64,000 bases of DNA from Paragorgia papillata. Taxonomy: Eukaryota; Cnidaria; Anthozoa; Scleralcyonacea; Coralliidae. The notes beneath the pieces are model-generated. The model was not told where the DNA came from. It searched no databases and worked only from the letters and a program-made list of their open reading frames with translations. Below, one piece after another: positions 1 to 11,145 of the stretch; the first letter of the stretch is position 1, and every line of letters starts with the position of its first letter. The stretch covers positions 3,135,001-3,199,000 of the forward strand of contig JAWNZC010000314.1 of the NCBI GenBank assembly GCA_035771165.1. The letters are read 5' to 3'. The translations under genes and the position numbers were made by a program.

Positions 1-780
1 ATTTTTAGTAATACTTTCACATATCACAACATAAATACAAGAAGACTGAAGTAAAATAATTCCTAATGTTTTTATACAGATTTAATGATTATTTTTAACA
101 TATAAATACATGTATATATCATGCACTGCAGTTTCTAAAATATGATTCTATTTACATGTGCTGCTACATTATGAAATCAATTTTAGAGCTGAAGTATTTT
201 TCTTAATGTATTGTCAACTTGAAATAGAGTAAAACAAAACAGGACATTCATTACCTAGAGTTAAAGAATTCAGTTTAAATAGTGCCCAACTGACATGTAC
301 AAAAATAACATACACAATAGCACAAGGCTTTTTTAACATATTTTAGAGAAGATAGCAGAAGATTTGATCTGAAGTGTTTGATCTGATATTAAACAGATTA
401 GACAACAGGCCACAGAAGGGTTATTTAACCTCCTTTGATGTGTTGTAAAATCAGATCAAACACGAGGTTAATAACTTGAATTCTGTAAGTATGATCACAA
501 TTATCAGGACACATTATAAAGTGAACCCTAAAATTTAAAAGTTCACAACCCAAACATGTTCCCATGTTCTTGGCCTTGGGAATTTTTAATTCACTTTCTT
601 TTAAAACAGAAAAATACCAAGCCGTATAAAGAGGAAGAAGTGGACACAATTAAAGTTTATAAACAAGCTTACAGTGCTATTCTGCAATAATAAAATATTA
701 ATGTTCAGACTCCAAAATCACGCAAACGCAATATTCAAGAAATTTTAAAAACACGTACAATCGCAGACATTATCATGTTA
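1..780. other. AT-rich stretch, no gene seen
   Basis: I see no convincing coding frame, repeat pair or RNA here. The short open frame on the minus strand at 425-649 has no recognisable motif and is probably chance. Confidence 0.5.
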
Positions 781-821
781 ATCATGCTGATTTAATTCGA
801 CCTTCAGCAGAATGGTGAAAT

Positions 822-916
822 AATTGTTCAGTTTGTGATAAAAGCACCAAACTTGGCACAATGATAGTTTGTGACATACTGAACAATATTGGATATGGAC
901 CCCAGCGAAATCTATC
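822..916 (+). repeat. Left terminal inverted repeat, 95 bp
   Basis: Runs from AATTGTTCAGTTTGTGATAA to TTTCGCTGG-like bases ending CTATC. It matches the reverse complement of 5446-5540 at every position but one (T versus G near 873). Confidence 0.85.
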
Positions 917-1483
917 CCATAATTCCAATTAGAGGGGGTTCATTTTTTATCACCTGGATCTCAGCATGGAAAGGAGGCTGATACAGAATATTCTGAATTT
1001 CAGCACAATTTATGTTTTTAAAACAGCTAAACACCTTAACAAAAGGAAATGTAATGTAAAGCTTCGATGAATTAAGACTTAAGAAGATAGATTAAATAAA
1101 ATATATAAAAATTAAAGTAAATTTATTGTCAAAACCGCGATAATACGTACATGGCAAGATCACGGAGGTGTTTTTTCCTTTATTTAAACCAACTTTGGTG
1201 CAACAAAATTTATAAGTCTTTACCAGGAGGAACGGGCTCCTGTAATTTGTTCATAATTTTTACAGAATCAACGTTTATAGCTCTAGTAACTTAAATAAAG
1301 GAAACCTAAAGTTCAGGTATATATCGCAAAGAAACTGAGTCAACTATTGGAAGGGACTTTGAAATGAGTCATGTGTTGTACTCTGCTAGCTAAACGTTCG
1401 TCACAATGAGCCGCAATGTTGTTCACTATATACGCTTCTTATGTTCTTCCTTCTATAGTTTAAAGTGTTCCAGTAAAAATTCC

Positions 1484-4400
1484 TTAAGGCCTGTCACACA
1501 ATCCCCCACAATGACACAGTGCTGTGCAAGGAAGCTCGGCACGAACGCATTTACACCGCCCAGCGCATCCTTTCTCATTCTTGCAACCGCACCTTAATAG
1601 TTCTTGGCAGCTTTGTGATGCACGGGAAATAGTTGACCACAATGGTTCCCACGCTTGGGTAGGATCCCTTACCCAACCCCACTCGCTAGGAAGAGGAAGT
1701 TGGGCCGACACTTCCAAACAGTTCCCCCAACAATGACCGGACTGAAACACCGCCCTCTTTGCATGCTGTAATAAGGCATCAGCTGTTGGTGGTATATTGT
1801 CTATATCTCTTCCCTTGCGTGTGAATAGGACCTTACGTGCAGTGTTGACGGAGGTGCATGTACTTGTGCGGTCGTACATGATGACGGTGTAACGCTCAAG
1901 AATAGGGAGAGCATCATTAAGGGCTAGTAGCGATGGGGCAGCACTTAAGCTTTGGAAAACCTTGGTCACCTCATCGTATACTGACCATGCATCCCATGCA
2001 GTCTTCTTGCCGATGTTTTCAAAAGAGGACGTCTGATCACAGCCGGTGAAAGCGTGGAATGCAAGAAGAGCTCTTGATTTCTGCTGACCCAAGATAGAAG
2101 CAATGCCATGTACTGATACATATCGAAAATGCTTCCCGACCCCAAATGCTATCCAAAACTCCGACAAATCCAGGTCATGAAATGTTGCAACGGCAATTAC
2201 CGCAACGTCAGTAGTCGACAGTCAGCAACATTATCTTCTTAAGGCCGCACATTGCAGCATCAGCAGCATGGAGCACAGAATCCCCTTTTGTGGACATCCC
2301 CGCTCCAACCGTGCCTAACTGATCAGCAAGAAAGTGGAACAACTCTTCTTTATTCTTGTCGATCCTCAGAAAAGCTGCCCAATTGCCTGGTATTTTGGTG
2401 TCAGGTTTGACACGACGGCGTATTCCCTTCCCTCTCTTGCTACGGGTTGTCGCCTTCAGGCTATCCTCGATGTACCTGTCCCAGACAACATCCACTCTTC
2501 GGACATTGACAAGCTGAGCTTTCACGTACGGAAGAGACACATCTTGACTGTATTCCTCGTTGATGCACCAGGTTTCAGCATATTTACAATTGCAGCGCCG
2601 TCCAATAGCAGAGCCCCTACTGGTGGTGCTTCTGCTTGTATAGGGCTGATCTTTTCAAAACAGGATAGTAGGTCTGCTTTCGTACCAGATCTGAGTTCCC
2701 CAAATTGACTCAACGCTGGAGGAAAACTCTGATTTTCGTGACAAAAGAACCCATCCAAATCTCCATGAAACATACAGGCGCGCAAAGAGAGAGCAGTTGC
2801 TCTTAAGAGATGCAATTTGCATTTTGTCCTTAGATTTCTCTTTGCAAGGAAGGGGACTACTGAACAATGCCAACTTATTTCTCTTGATTGGCTCATACAG
2901 GGATGTTGTCCGTTTTTCCAATCTCTCAGTTACGAACGCCTCATATTGCGTCTTGCCCATTTCCTCGATCTTTTTTATCGTTTCCCCAACACTGGTGTCC
3001 AGTATGTTACGAGTGTCGAGCACTAGCAGATCGTCGCTTGGTTCGACAAAGGGATTCCCCATTTCTTCGATTGTGCTGCATAAGGACTTCACCTGTCTCT
3101 GAAATGCTGCCTGAACCCCAGCCATTTGCTCGTGGTGACGATAATCTGGACCTTCAATTTGTTGTTTCTTCGTCTGCTCCTCAGATAATTTGAATTCATT
3201 GACGATTCGTGAGACTTCCGGTCCTGATACCATCCAGCGCAATAACTGGGAGGAGTTCTCAGTCAGACCGATTGCTCCTCCGTCACCTTTGACGATTTTG
3301 TTGTTTTGCTCATGGGCTTGGTCAATTGGAATAGACGAAAAGCCGCGATGTGATTTCTGCACAACAAAATGTCCATTTTGGAACTCAGTAGCTACTGATG
3401 GTATCTCCTTTTCCAGGGATATCATATCACGAATACGCACTGGGAGCCATCTTGCATACTTCGTATGGTTTAGCGCGAAAAACCATGACTGCAAGAGCTG
3501 TACAAGCTTCTTTATACATTTGGAAGTTTCCTTCGCGCAACGACCTCACGAATATCAAGATCGTTAGCTGAAACTTCATGGTCAGGGACCAATAAAGGAA
3601 CTGGGTACTTTCAGCTTCTCGTTGAAAACGCCATGGACTGAACTTCGAGTCCTTCAGGAAGATTCTCGCAGTAGCAATCATATGCCTTGTGCATCAGGAT
3701 ATCTAACGCACTAACGGTCACCTGCATGATGAGCGTGTCGCGTGCGTGACACATGGGATGCCTTTAAAAACGAGTCGGCTGTTCCCGGAGTCGTCAGTTC
3801 TGCTTGCACTAAGGCACTAGTCCATCCACTGTCCTCGAGCCAGGTTCCAAGTGCTTTCAGTGCGGCAAGTTCGGTGTGGAAACCCACGAACATAACTACA
3901 AGCTTTTGCTCACCATACGTCGCTGGCCAGTTCCATTGGATCTTCTTAGCAATTACAAATAGCGGTTGAACACATGCGAGAACAGGCACTTGTCCAGGGT
4001 TGAGAATGCGTACAGCTTGGCTTACAACATCCATTGCATGGCGTATTGTGGCGGCCGAGTGTGCTTCTTCTTGGAACAGTGACATCAATGAACTCAGATC
4101 CAGCTGAAAAGATCGGTCAACAGATAGATTACGTGCGTGATAGGCTGCCCATGACAAATCCAAGATATTCTTGGTGATTTCTTGGTTAAGGCGATCTCTT
4201 ACGTTGTCCAGCCACTCGTACTCTGTGACAAAAGCAGATGGCATTTGTAGACAGCTACTTACGAACGGACCTTGAAGGGCTGGGACAGGTGGTTCCTTCT
4301 TCGGAAGAATGACGGGCTGTACGGTAGTGTACGACGCAGGGAGTTGAGAAAGACGCTTTTTGCTTGTGTTCTCAACATTGATGACGTCTCGTTCTTCACC

Positions 4401-5361
4401 AGTTGCATTTTCACTCGGGTGCTGAAATAACGATATTCCTGTTCCGTGAAAGGCCCCCTGTGCAGTCGTAGAACTGGGATTGTGAGCAATATTGTCCACA
4501 GCTGCCGTCGTAAATACCTTCTTATTTAATTTGGGTGGACCCACAACTCCTTCAGATTCGTAACGTGCACAAACTTTATTTCCCATTTCGGTCGAGATTT
4601 CCAAAACTCTGTCATATGAGATGGACAATCCAAGGCTGCAAAGTTCGTCAACTAGAGTCCGCTTCCTTGTCTCTGCGTGTGCCATTAGACCCAAGTAGAC
4701 TGGTAGTGGTGGTTCACGGTCAGTGGAGTGATAACGGTACATGTCTCACTGCTTCGTCTTCGCTTAGTCGAATTGAAGAGTATTAGTTGGAAGATGCTAA
4801 GAGTAGTTTACGCTTCTATCATATTACTAGACTGAGTCTTAATGTCTGGGGCGCCTAAAATCATTCCAACTAATGTCTTCAGAGATTCCGGGACTGAATC
4901 GCGTTGACAATTGATCTCAAATTCCCCATTAAACCTACTCTTTTTGTTCAAGATGTCCTGGCGAATGATCTTGGTAGCCTTCAAAAGAGTCATTGCTTCG
5001 CTATCATAATCCTCCTCAAGGAGATTTTTCAGAGCTTGTCCTATGTCGTCATTGAATGCTAGCATCACGTCTCGTCCTTGTTTATGCGCTTGTAACCCTT
5101 GAACATTTGCTATAGAATCCTGTGCTTCAAATGTGTGGAGTTAACTCTCGTAGAACTATCTACTCCAGGCTGTTGCAATCGGGTAGAGTACATCTGAGCT
5201 AGCTCTGCTAGTCTAAAAACAGGAATCGTGTCAATTGATTCGGACCGCGTTTCCTCTATATACTCAACTAACTGTGCGAGAGCAATGCCTTGAAAAACTT
5301 TTTCATCTCTGTTTCCAGTGTTATCAGAATCGTTTCGAGCTTTGTTGTACAGTGCGACCAA
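1484..5361 (-). pseudogene. Broken large protein: putative PIN/FEN-like nuclease with C-terminal CXC domain
   Basis: Successive minus-strand pieces continue one another after frameshifts: 5361-5110, 5068-4808, 4742-3711 (343 aa; motif HNPSSTTAQGAFHGTGISLF), 3494-2655 (279 aa; DQAHEQNNKIVKGDGGAIGL), 2896-2522, 2540-2208 and 2167-1484. Visible motifs in order are LLLDGAA near 2600, KGDSVLHAADAA and LLTVD just before a stop near 2208, HAFTGCDQTSSF near 2038, and a terminal cysteine cluster CGCxxxxGCxxRCxC...CxxLCHC near 1500. The CXC cluster resembles tesmin/TSO1 DNA-binding cysteine motifs. The spaced acidic motifs ending in GCD resemble the metal-binding layout of PIN/FEN/XPG nucleases; this is my inference. 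At least five frame changes or stops mean this copy cannot make the full protein. Confidence 0.7.
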
Positions 5362-5445
5362 GCAATTTAAATGATATACTGCTTCTTGGGAAATGAGATC
5401 ACCAGCACTAAGTGTGCTGCAGATAGATTTCGATTTTCACCAGCA

Positions 5446-5540
5446 GATAGATTTCGCTGGGGTCCATATCCAATATTGTTCAGTATGTCCCAAACTATCA
5501 TTGTGCCAAGTTTGGTGCTTTTATCACAAACTGAACAATT
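5446..5540 (-). repeat. Right terminal inverted repeat, 95 bp
   Basis: Reverse complement of 822-916. A partial internal duplication of its inner end (AGATAGATTTCG at 5421-5432 and again at 5445-5456) sits on the element side. Confidence 0.85.
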
Positions 5541-5556
5541 CTTATGAATTCACGAT

Positions 5557-6560
5557 TCTGCCGGACTATTAGTTCGATGTCCCATTGCGATTTATATGGG
5601 ACACAACTCGACCAGTTGTGCGGTGACCAAACCCGGCCCGACCTCGCCAACCCTCACTAAACATTACTGAATTCTCCGAAAAAAAACCCACTTTTGCTAC
5701 CTATTAACAAGTAAAAACTAGCTTCTTACCTTCTTTTCATAAATTCTTGCTGAAAAAAAACACGATCGTCCACGCAGTTTGGCGTACAAGGCGTTTTAAT
5801 GGCCCCAGTGCACTGATCTCTATATAAACTGGATAGGCCATTCCCTATGGCCAGCAGTCAAACATTAGTCGTGCCAGTCGCCGCCATCTTACGTAGTGGA
5901 ACATATGACGCATTGCGGCCTTAGAACTTGTTCCCAAAAAGTTGACTAGCTTAAGCAATTTTAACGTCAGCACGGTCGGATTATCCGGGGGAAGGAATAT
6001 TAAGTACTCTGTGCCGGGGGAGTCGGAAAAGTCGTAAAGCAAACAACAGATGCCGGTTCTTTAGTTTTCACTGTTTAACAACAAATACAGTTCAAAGATG
6101 GCAAGTACACAACACGAGATATTGTTAAGGCATTAAGATTACCATTAAAGGTACAATTTAAGACTTGGAATTGAATTCTTCGTTTATTTTATAGTCTGTT
6201 TTTCAGTTTATATTATCGTGAAATTTCTTCGTTGTCGGCACTGAAGAAAAACAACGAAATTTAAAGGTTTTATAGCTCAGTAACAGAAACAAATGCAAGA
6301 AATTAGCGTCTTAAACCTTATTAAGTACTTCTTGTGTCCTTACATTCGTTTAAATTTTCTTAAAATAACTCTTTTTGTCTGTTTTCAATCTACGAAAGCT
6401 ATGAACTGCAGTGGGCGCATTCTTGGGTAGTGGTCACGTCATCATACAACTGGCACGCTAAATCCGGCCTCATGCCCCATCCAGTTTTATTGAGATCAGT
6501 GCCCCAGCGTCACTTTTCGCTAGGCCAGAGTAATGGCGGACGTAACGCATGCGCACTCAA
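5557..6560. other. Intergenic, no gene seen
   Basis: AT-rich sequence with no supported exon. It probably holds the 5' flank of gene A, but I could not place a promoter or a first exon that fits in phase. Confidence 0.4.
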
Positions 6561-6860
6561 AAACGAGGACATGTTGCACCCCCGAGTGGGCCTTCTGTTC
6601 ATTTCCTATTCTGTGGCAATATATCTACTCGCGCATGCGCAGTAGATACAAAAACATAATCATTTTACTTAACATCAGATAAGACCTGGTTAAGACGCCT
6701 CTTATGCAATTAATGATCAAACGGATACAACGTCTGAAATTCGTGTTCGTTTTAGACGATGTCGTTATGTCACATCGAATTAAATGCATAAGCGAGACAC
6801 AGTGCTAATAAAAACGGTTAAATGTTTGACGTCAAAAACGTTGCTTGCTATTGATTCCGC

Positions 6861-6923
6861 GAACGAACGAACGAACGAACGAACGAACGAACGAACGAAC
6901 GAACGAACGAACGAACAAACAAA
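6861..6923. repeat. (GAAC)n microsatellite
   Basis: About fifteen tandem GAAC units, degrading to CAAA at the 3' end. Long open frames through it are artefacts of the repeat. Confidence 0.95.
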
Positions 6924-7105
6924 CGATCCGATACATATTTCGAGAAAAAACCTGCATGTTTAGACATATATACGGTAACGAAAACCGCCAAAAAGAAGTG
7001 TTCACTGGGGTTCGCTTGTTTTTATAGTTTTATACTTTAATTATACGTGCATGTTCCTGGTATTGGAGAGTGTAAAACGTAGAGTGCTACGTAGGCAGTG
7101 TTTTG

Positions 7106-7265
7106 GACAGAGCAAAGTGGAAAATGTGGTAAACTGCCGAGATTTTTAGCAACGAAAAAGCGGAGTCTTTCATGAAGGTCTCTCTGATCAAGGGCTCCGC
7201 TCGAAACAGTATTTCGTTACTTAAAATCTCGGTAGTTTACCACCTTAGTTCACATTGCTCTGTTC
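7106..7265. mobile_element. MITE with ~50-bp inverted ends
   Basis: The left end GACAGAGCAAAGTGG...GGTAAACTGCCGAG pairs with the right end ...CTCGGTAGTTTACC...CATTGCTCTGTTC. The core contains AGCGGAGTC...GGGCTCCGCTCG, also self-complementary. It lies about 50 bp upstream of the first vWA exon. Confidence 0.75.
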
Positions 7266-7313
7266 CTGTTTCGTAAATTTTATCTCATTTCTATATAATT
7301 CTTCTTATTCTAG

Positions 7314-7615
7314 TCGTGTGCGTCCAACAACCCAGAGATCTATTCCTTATCGTTGATGGCTCTGGAAGCGTTGGTCGCGCGAATTTCAAGAAAGTAAAAA
7401 AATTCTTAGGCGACCTGGTCTCGTCAGTTCACATCGGCCGAGACATGACGCACATTGGCCTGCTGCAATTTAGCGACGACAGGAACATTAAGATAGAATT
7501 TGGTCTGGATTACAGCTATGATCCAAATGTTATCCGAGAAAGAATCAACAACATGGTGTATCAAGGCGGGTACGACACAAGGACTGACTTGGCCTTGAAG
7601 AAAGTAGCAGAAGAG
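7314..7615 (+). CDS. Gene A, vWA-domain exon 1
   Basis: Coding exon for the N-terminal half of a von Willebrand factor A domain, a metal-dependent adhesion module of secreted matrix proteins. The acceptor is TTCTTATTCTAG ending at 7313 and the donor GAG|GTAGGG follows 7615. The exon starts with two bases of a split codon (phase 1), then reads QPRDLFLIVDGSGSVG. DGSGS is the MIDAS DxSxS motif, and the MIDAS threonine is probably in YDTRTDLAL. It ends in phase 0 at KKVAEEV and joins exon 2 without loss of domain sequence. No upstream exon with a compatible phase was found, so the 5' end of the gene is missing from this model. Family context: matrilin, collagen-VI and coral coadhesin-type proteins. 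Confidence 0.85.
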
Positions 7616-7638
7616 GTAGGGAATGTTGTATAGCCGTC

Positions 7639-7693
7639 GGAATTCCCAAGCGGTCATCCATCCAAGTACTAACCCCGTCTAACCGGGCTAACT
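7639..7693 (-). pseudogene. 5S rRNA-like fragment (3' half)
   Basis: On the minus strand this reads GGTTAGTACTTGGATGGATG then ACCGCTTGGGAATTCC, nearly the conserved internal control region and 3' stem of eukaryotic 5S rRNA. The 5' half upstream of it on that strand is much less like 5S. It is therefore a 5S pseudogene fragment or the head of a 5S-derived SINE. It starts about 20 bp after the exon 1 donor of gene A. Confidence 0.65.
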
Positions 7694-8222
7694 ATTGGTG
7701 AGAGGCAGCGCCCTAACAGCACACGCCACCCATGCTCCCCAATCTCGTGCCTATCCAATCTCGTAAGGGCCTGCCTGGCTCAATCGGTGCATTCCCAGCC
7801 CTACGATTTGGGCAGCTGGAGGGAATTAAATTCCAGATTTTTCGCAATTGGTCCCTGTTCGGTCTTTTCAGAATAAAATAAAATAAGAGTCAAAATATAA
7901 GTTTCAAAAACTTTATAAATTGTCTATATTTTCACGGTTTCACCAACTTTAACTCACTTATGTGGTGGCAAAAAACGAGTTTCATGTCGAATATTCACCG
8001 CATGCCAGAGTAACCCTCACGGTGGCGTGAGAAGATTTTAGACGATGAATTAATCATAACTCATTAATAATTTACGAGGGAAAGCAAAAGGAAATCAGTG
8101 CCATGTCCGTGGTTTTATATCTGATAAAATAATAATTTACATAAAACTTTAGCTTTTATTTTCTCGGCTTGGACAACGTTTTTCAAAATTACTACGCAAA
8201 TGAACTTGCCAAATGGGTCGTA

Positions 8223-8675
8223 ACCACCATCATCATCATCACCACATACTGCCACCACAATGCTCCACTGCCACCAACACCACTACCACTACCATCACTA
8301 CAGTACCATCATTACTATTACCACCATCACCCACCACCACAACCGTGCTCCACTAATACCACTACTATTACTACCACCACCATCACTACCACCAACACCA
8401 CCATTATCACCACTATCATCACCAACACCACTACTACCACCAGCACCACTACCACAGCACTACCATCACAACGACCAACAGCATCTTGCACCATGGCCAC
8501 TATTATCACTACTACCACTACCACCAACTAACATCACTACTACCAGCACCACCACCATCATCACCACTACCATCGCCATACCTCACCACTACCACCATCA
8601 CACTGCACCACCATGACCAACAGCATCATGCACCACTATTATCACTACCACCACTACTACCATTATACCACCAAA
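8223..8675. repeat. ACC/ATC-rich trinucleotide repeat tract
   Basis: Long imperfect run of ACC, ATC and ACT triplets filling the 3' part of the intron between the two vWA exons. Open frames of poly-Thr/His through it are not genes. Confidence 0.95.
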
Positions 8676-8758
8676 TCAACTTAAGTTTTTAGCATATCTC
8701 TTTTTTTCCAAATAAGTAATTCTAAGCCTTCATTCTCTACTTTACAAATCTTTCTTAG

Positions 8759-9056
8759 GTGTTCGTGAAATCTCGAGGAGATCGTCCAGATGTCGAAGAT
8801 GTTGTTATATTGTTTACCGATGGCAACTCTCGAAAAAAGAAACTGACTATTCAAAACGCAGAAGCATTGAAACAAAAAGGAGTAAGAATCGTCGTAATCG
8901 GTGCTGGGCATCCGAACGACCTTAAAAAAATTAAAAAAGAATTGCAAGACATCGCTTCAAACCCAGAAGATATGAAGATGGTTGGTTTTGACAAACTGGA
9001 TAGCATTTTCGTAGATATTGTTAGTCAAGTATGCAGAGCTATTACAACGCCTCCAC
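8759..9056 (+). CDS. Gene A, vWA-domain exon 2
   Basis: C-terminal half of the vWA domain. The acceptor ACAAATCTTTCTTAG ends at 8758 and the exon begins in phase 0 with VFVKSRGDRPDVEDVVILFT. The DG of FTDGNS supplies the last MIDAS aspartate. Helix and strand pattern IVVIGAGHPNDLKKIKKEL, then MVGFDKLDSIFVDIVSQVC, closes the domain with a cysteine. The donor CCTCCAC|GTAAGT follows 9056, leaving phase 1. Together with the phase-1 start of exon 1, the whole vWA unit is a symmetric 1-1 module, the classic arrangement for shuffled extracellular domains. The phase matches the galaxin-like exon at 16612, though direct splicing is inferred. Confidence 0.85.
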
Positions 9057-9064
9057 GTAAGTAA

Positions 9065-9102
9065 AAAAACATAATCATTTTACTTAACATCAGATAAGAC
9101 CT
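9065..9102 (+). repeat. 38-bp direct repeat, copy 2 (copy 1 at 6650-6687)
   Basis: Identical 38-bp sequence ending ATCAGATAAGACCT occurs at 6650-6687 and here, immediately after the donor of vWA exon 2. In both places it lies just downstream of a GT. Confidence 0.85.
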
Positions 9103-9103
9103 A

Positions 9104-9290
9104 GCCTCCTTCGCAGACGTTCTTTGGGTCGGACTCTCCCTCCCCACTAACGTCTGCTCAACTATAGCCACTGGAAAGGAGAGGGCTGTGAAACTCCGCT
9201 CTGAAACAATAGAACTTCCGGTTTGATGTTGAAAATTGCTCGCCTGAGCGTCACGTGATCTTGAACCGGCATGGCCAGTGAGTTCTTTCA
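9104..9290. repeat. Dispersed repeat (intron)
   Basis: Contains AGCCACTGGAAAGGAGAGGG and a TCACGTGATC core. A related sequence lies in the opposite orientation at about 14650-14770, and a short relative at 34897-34965. Class unknown. Confidence 0.55.
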
Positions 9291-10130
9291 TATGGCTTAC
9301 ATTAGATTATAACCTTGTTCTTCGTTAAACGGCACGATGTCGGTTATGGTGATTTCTGAAAATCCACAAGAAACATGATATTTACAAGTCCAAAGGAGCA
9401 CCCTTGTATTTCGTTAACAAAATTCGGTAGGAATTCGGTTTTTGACGAACTACGACAGCGACAGTGCTGTATAGTGTAGTCCGTCATTTTTATGACAAAT
9501 TTTATATTTTACATTGATTCTGCGTTAATTTTAGATATTAGTTTATTCAATAATATGATTGCGTGCACAAAGAAATCACCTCAAAAAGATCGGATTGGTT
9601 TTAACAGGACCGTGAGAGTTTTTATGTCGCGCATTTCTCAAATAAGACGTAAACAAATATATATGGTCATTCGGTTTCATGATGGACTTGATCGTGGCAT
9701 TAAAATGATCATCCCTTGAATATTACACAATCGTATCAAGCGCTAACTCATGCATGGCTCACTCAAATAATTCACACTCTGGCATTGTGAGCAATTAGCC
9801 GTAGCGCGAACTATTTTCTCCCCGCTGGACTAATTATTGTAAACAAACATTTAGATTCTCAGCTACAAAAATCTGGGATAATATTCCCAGTGATTTAAAA
9901 ACCCTTTCTGTTTCAATGTAAAAAAATATTAAGTCAACAAGGTTGATCTGAATTTCATTGTCGTATTATACAATGTCTATTTTGTTACTTCGACACGATC
10001 TTAATATTTCATCCTCTGCTGATTCCCAAACTTATTGTTGCCGCAGCGAGCGAGCTATACAAAATCTCAATCTGGCTAGAGCCGCAAGGCATGTTGGTTC
10101 CAACTGAAAGATAACCACAATGCAACGCGC

Positions 10131-10735
10131 GGCTATATAAACCAACTCGATGCCAGCACGTGTTCTCTTTTTGCGTTTGGTCCTCGAAGCAGCAGCCAGC
10201 AAGAATTCTCAGCAGAAATCGAAGAAAGGCAGAGGAAGAAAGGTTAGTGAATATATTTCTTATTGCATCCGCTTTATTTATTTGCATGTAACTATTGAAC
10301 GCCTCGTTTCTTGTGTATATAAAACATGTTGATTTTGGTGTATTTTTCACAGTATTTACGCCTCGTTGCTTGTCTGTAAGATCATCTCGAGCTCTCTCCT
10401 CCGCAGAGGCTTCTATTCTGGTTAGTTGCAGGCAATTGTCGCAGGCGCGCGGGCTATCATAAAGCGCGTGGTCGGGAAGGTGGAGTCATCTCGAGCACGT
10501 GCTCTCTTGGCGTTTGGTTTCCTCATCAGCAACAACGACAAACTGGCCTGCGTAGCAGGCGTTGCTGGATGAGGGGACTGGGGAGAGGGCAGGCTAACGA
10601 CAAACAAAATCGAAGAAAGGTTATTAGTGAATAAATTTCCTACTGTGTCTGTTTCGTTGATTTGCATAGTATCCGTTTCGTTGATTTGCATATAACTGTG
10701 GCACGCCTCGTTGCTTGCCTGTAAACATCTTGATT
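10131..10735 (+). repeat. Tandem duplication of promoter and leader
   Basis: The block TATA-like / CAGCACGTGTTCTC / TTTGCGTTTGGT / AATCGAAGAAAG|GTTAGTGAAT / TTTGCAT recurs as TATCATAAA / GAGCACGTGCTCTC / TTGGCGTTTGGT / AATCGAAGAAAG|GTTATTAGTGAAT / GATTTGCAT at about 10440-10700. The second copy has a degraded TATA element. Confidence 0.6.
10134..10140 (+). promoter_or_regulatory. TATA box of an intron-nested promoter
   Basis: TATATAA inside GCGCGGCTATATAAACC is followed about 30 bp downstream by a short leader that ends at a good donor (GAAAG|GTTAGTG near 10242). It probably drives the OTU/RPA locus downstream. Confidence 0.45.
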
Positions 10736-11050
10736 TTAGTGTATTTCCGACAGTATTTACGCCTCGTTTCTTGTGTATCTTAGAGCATCTTGATTTTAGT
10801 GTATTTTCTTTTTTTATCGAGGCGTAAATACTGCAGTAGAAAATACACTAAAATCAACATGCCTAAATACTGTCGAAAATACACTAAAATCAAGATGCTT
10901 ATATATACATAAGATACGAGGCGTATTAAAATGCTGTTGTAAGCATCTTTATTTTGGTGTAGTTTCTACAGAACTTACGCCTCGTTCTTTCTGCATAAAC
11001 TTCATGATTTTGGTTGGACATCTTGATTTTGGTGTAGTTATTTACACCTC
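10297..11050. repeat. Repeated unit, direct and inverted (ACGCCTCGTT...)
   Basis: The string ACGCCTCGTT(T/G)CTTG followed by CATCTTGATTTTAGTGTATT and CAGTATTT recurs at about 10297, 10705, 10760 and 10975, and in inverted orientation at 10818-10925. The copies at 10774-10810 and 10818-10900 could form a hairpin. Confidence 0.7.
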
Positions 11051-11145
11051 GGTTCTCTGTGGGATATTAAACCACTCGTTTAATCAATGATCCATTCATG
11101 ATTTCATGTTGAACTATAAATAATTATAAATGTCCTGGTGAACTT

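Larger units (their letters stand above)
806..5556 (-). mobile_element. TIR-flanked element encoding a CXC/GCD protein (degenerate)
   Basis: A 95-bp inverted repeat with a single mismatch bounds this block: 822-916 on the left pairs with 5446-5540 on the right. Outside it the similarity continues with a small gap (GCAGAAT-GTGAA motif on both sides), so the true ends lie near 806 and 5556. Everything coding between the arms reads on the minus strand from about 5361 down to 1484 and belongs to one large, broken protein. I cannot identify a clear target-site duplication. From memory, proteins of this type are abundant and multicopy in cnidarian genomes, usually annotated as uncharacterised. The superfamily is not assigned from sequence alone. 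Confidence 0.7.

Noticed and set aside
1524..3567. Plus-strand open frames in the CXC element
   Set aside because: Antisense shadows of the minus-strand protein, which carries the recognisable motifs.
8169..8692. Overlapping open frames of Thr/His/Pro or Val on both strands
   Set aside because: They are readings of the ACC/ATC microsatellite inside an intron.
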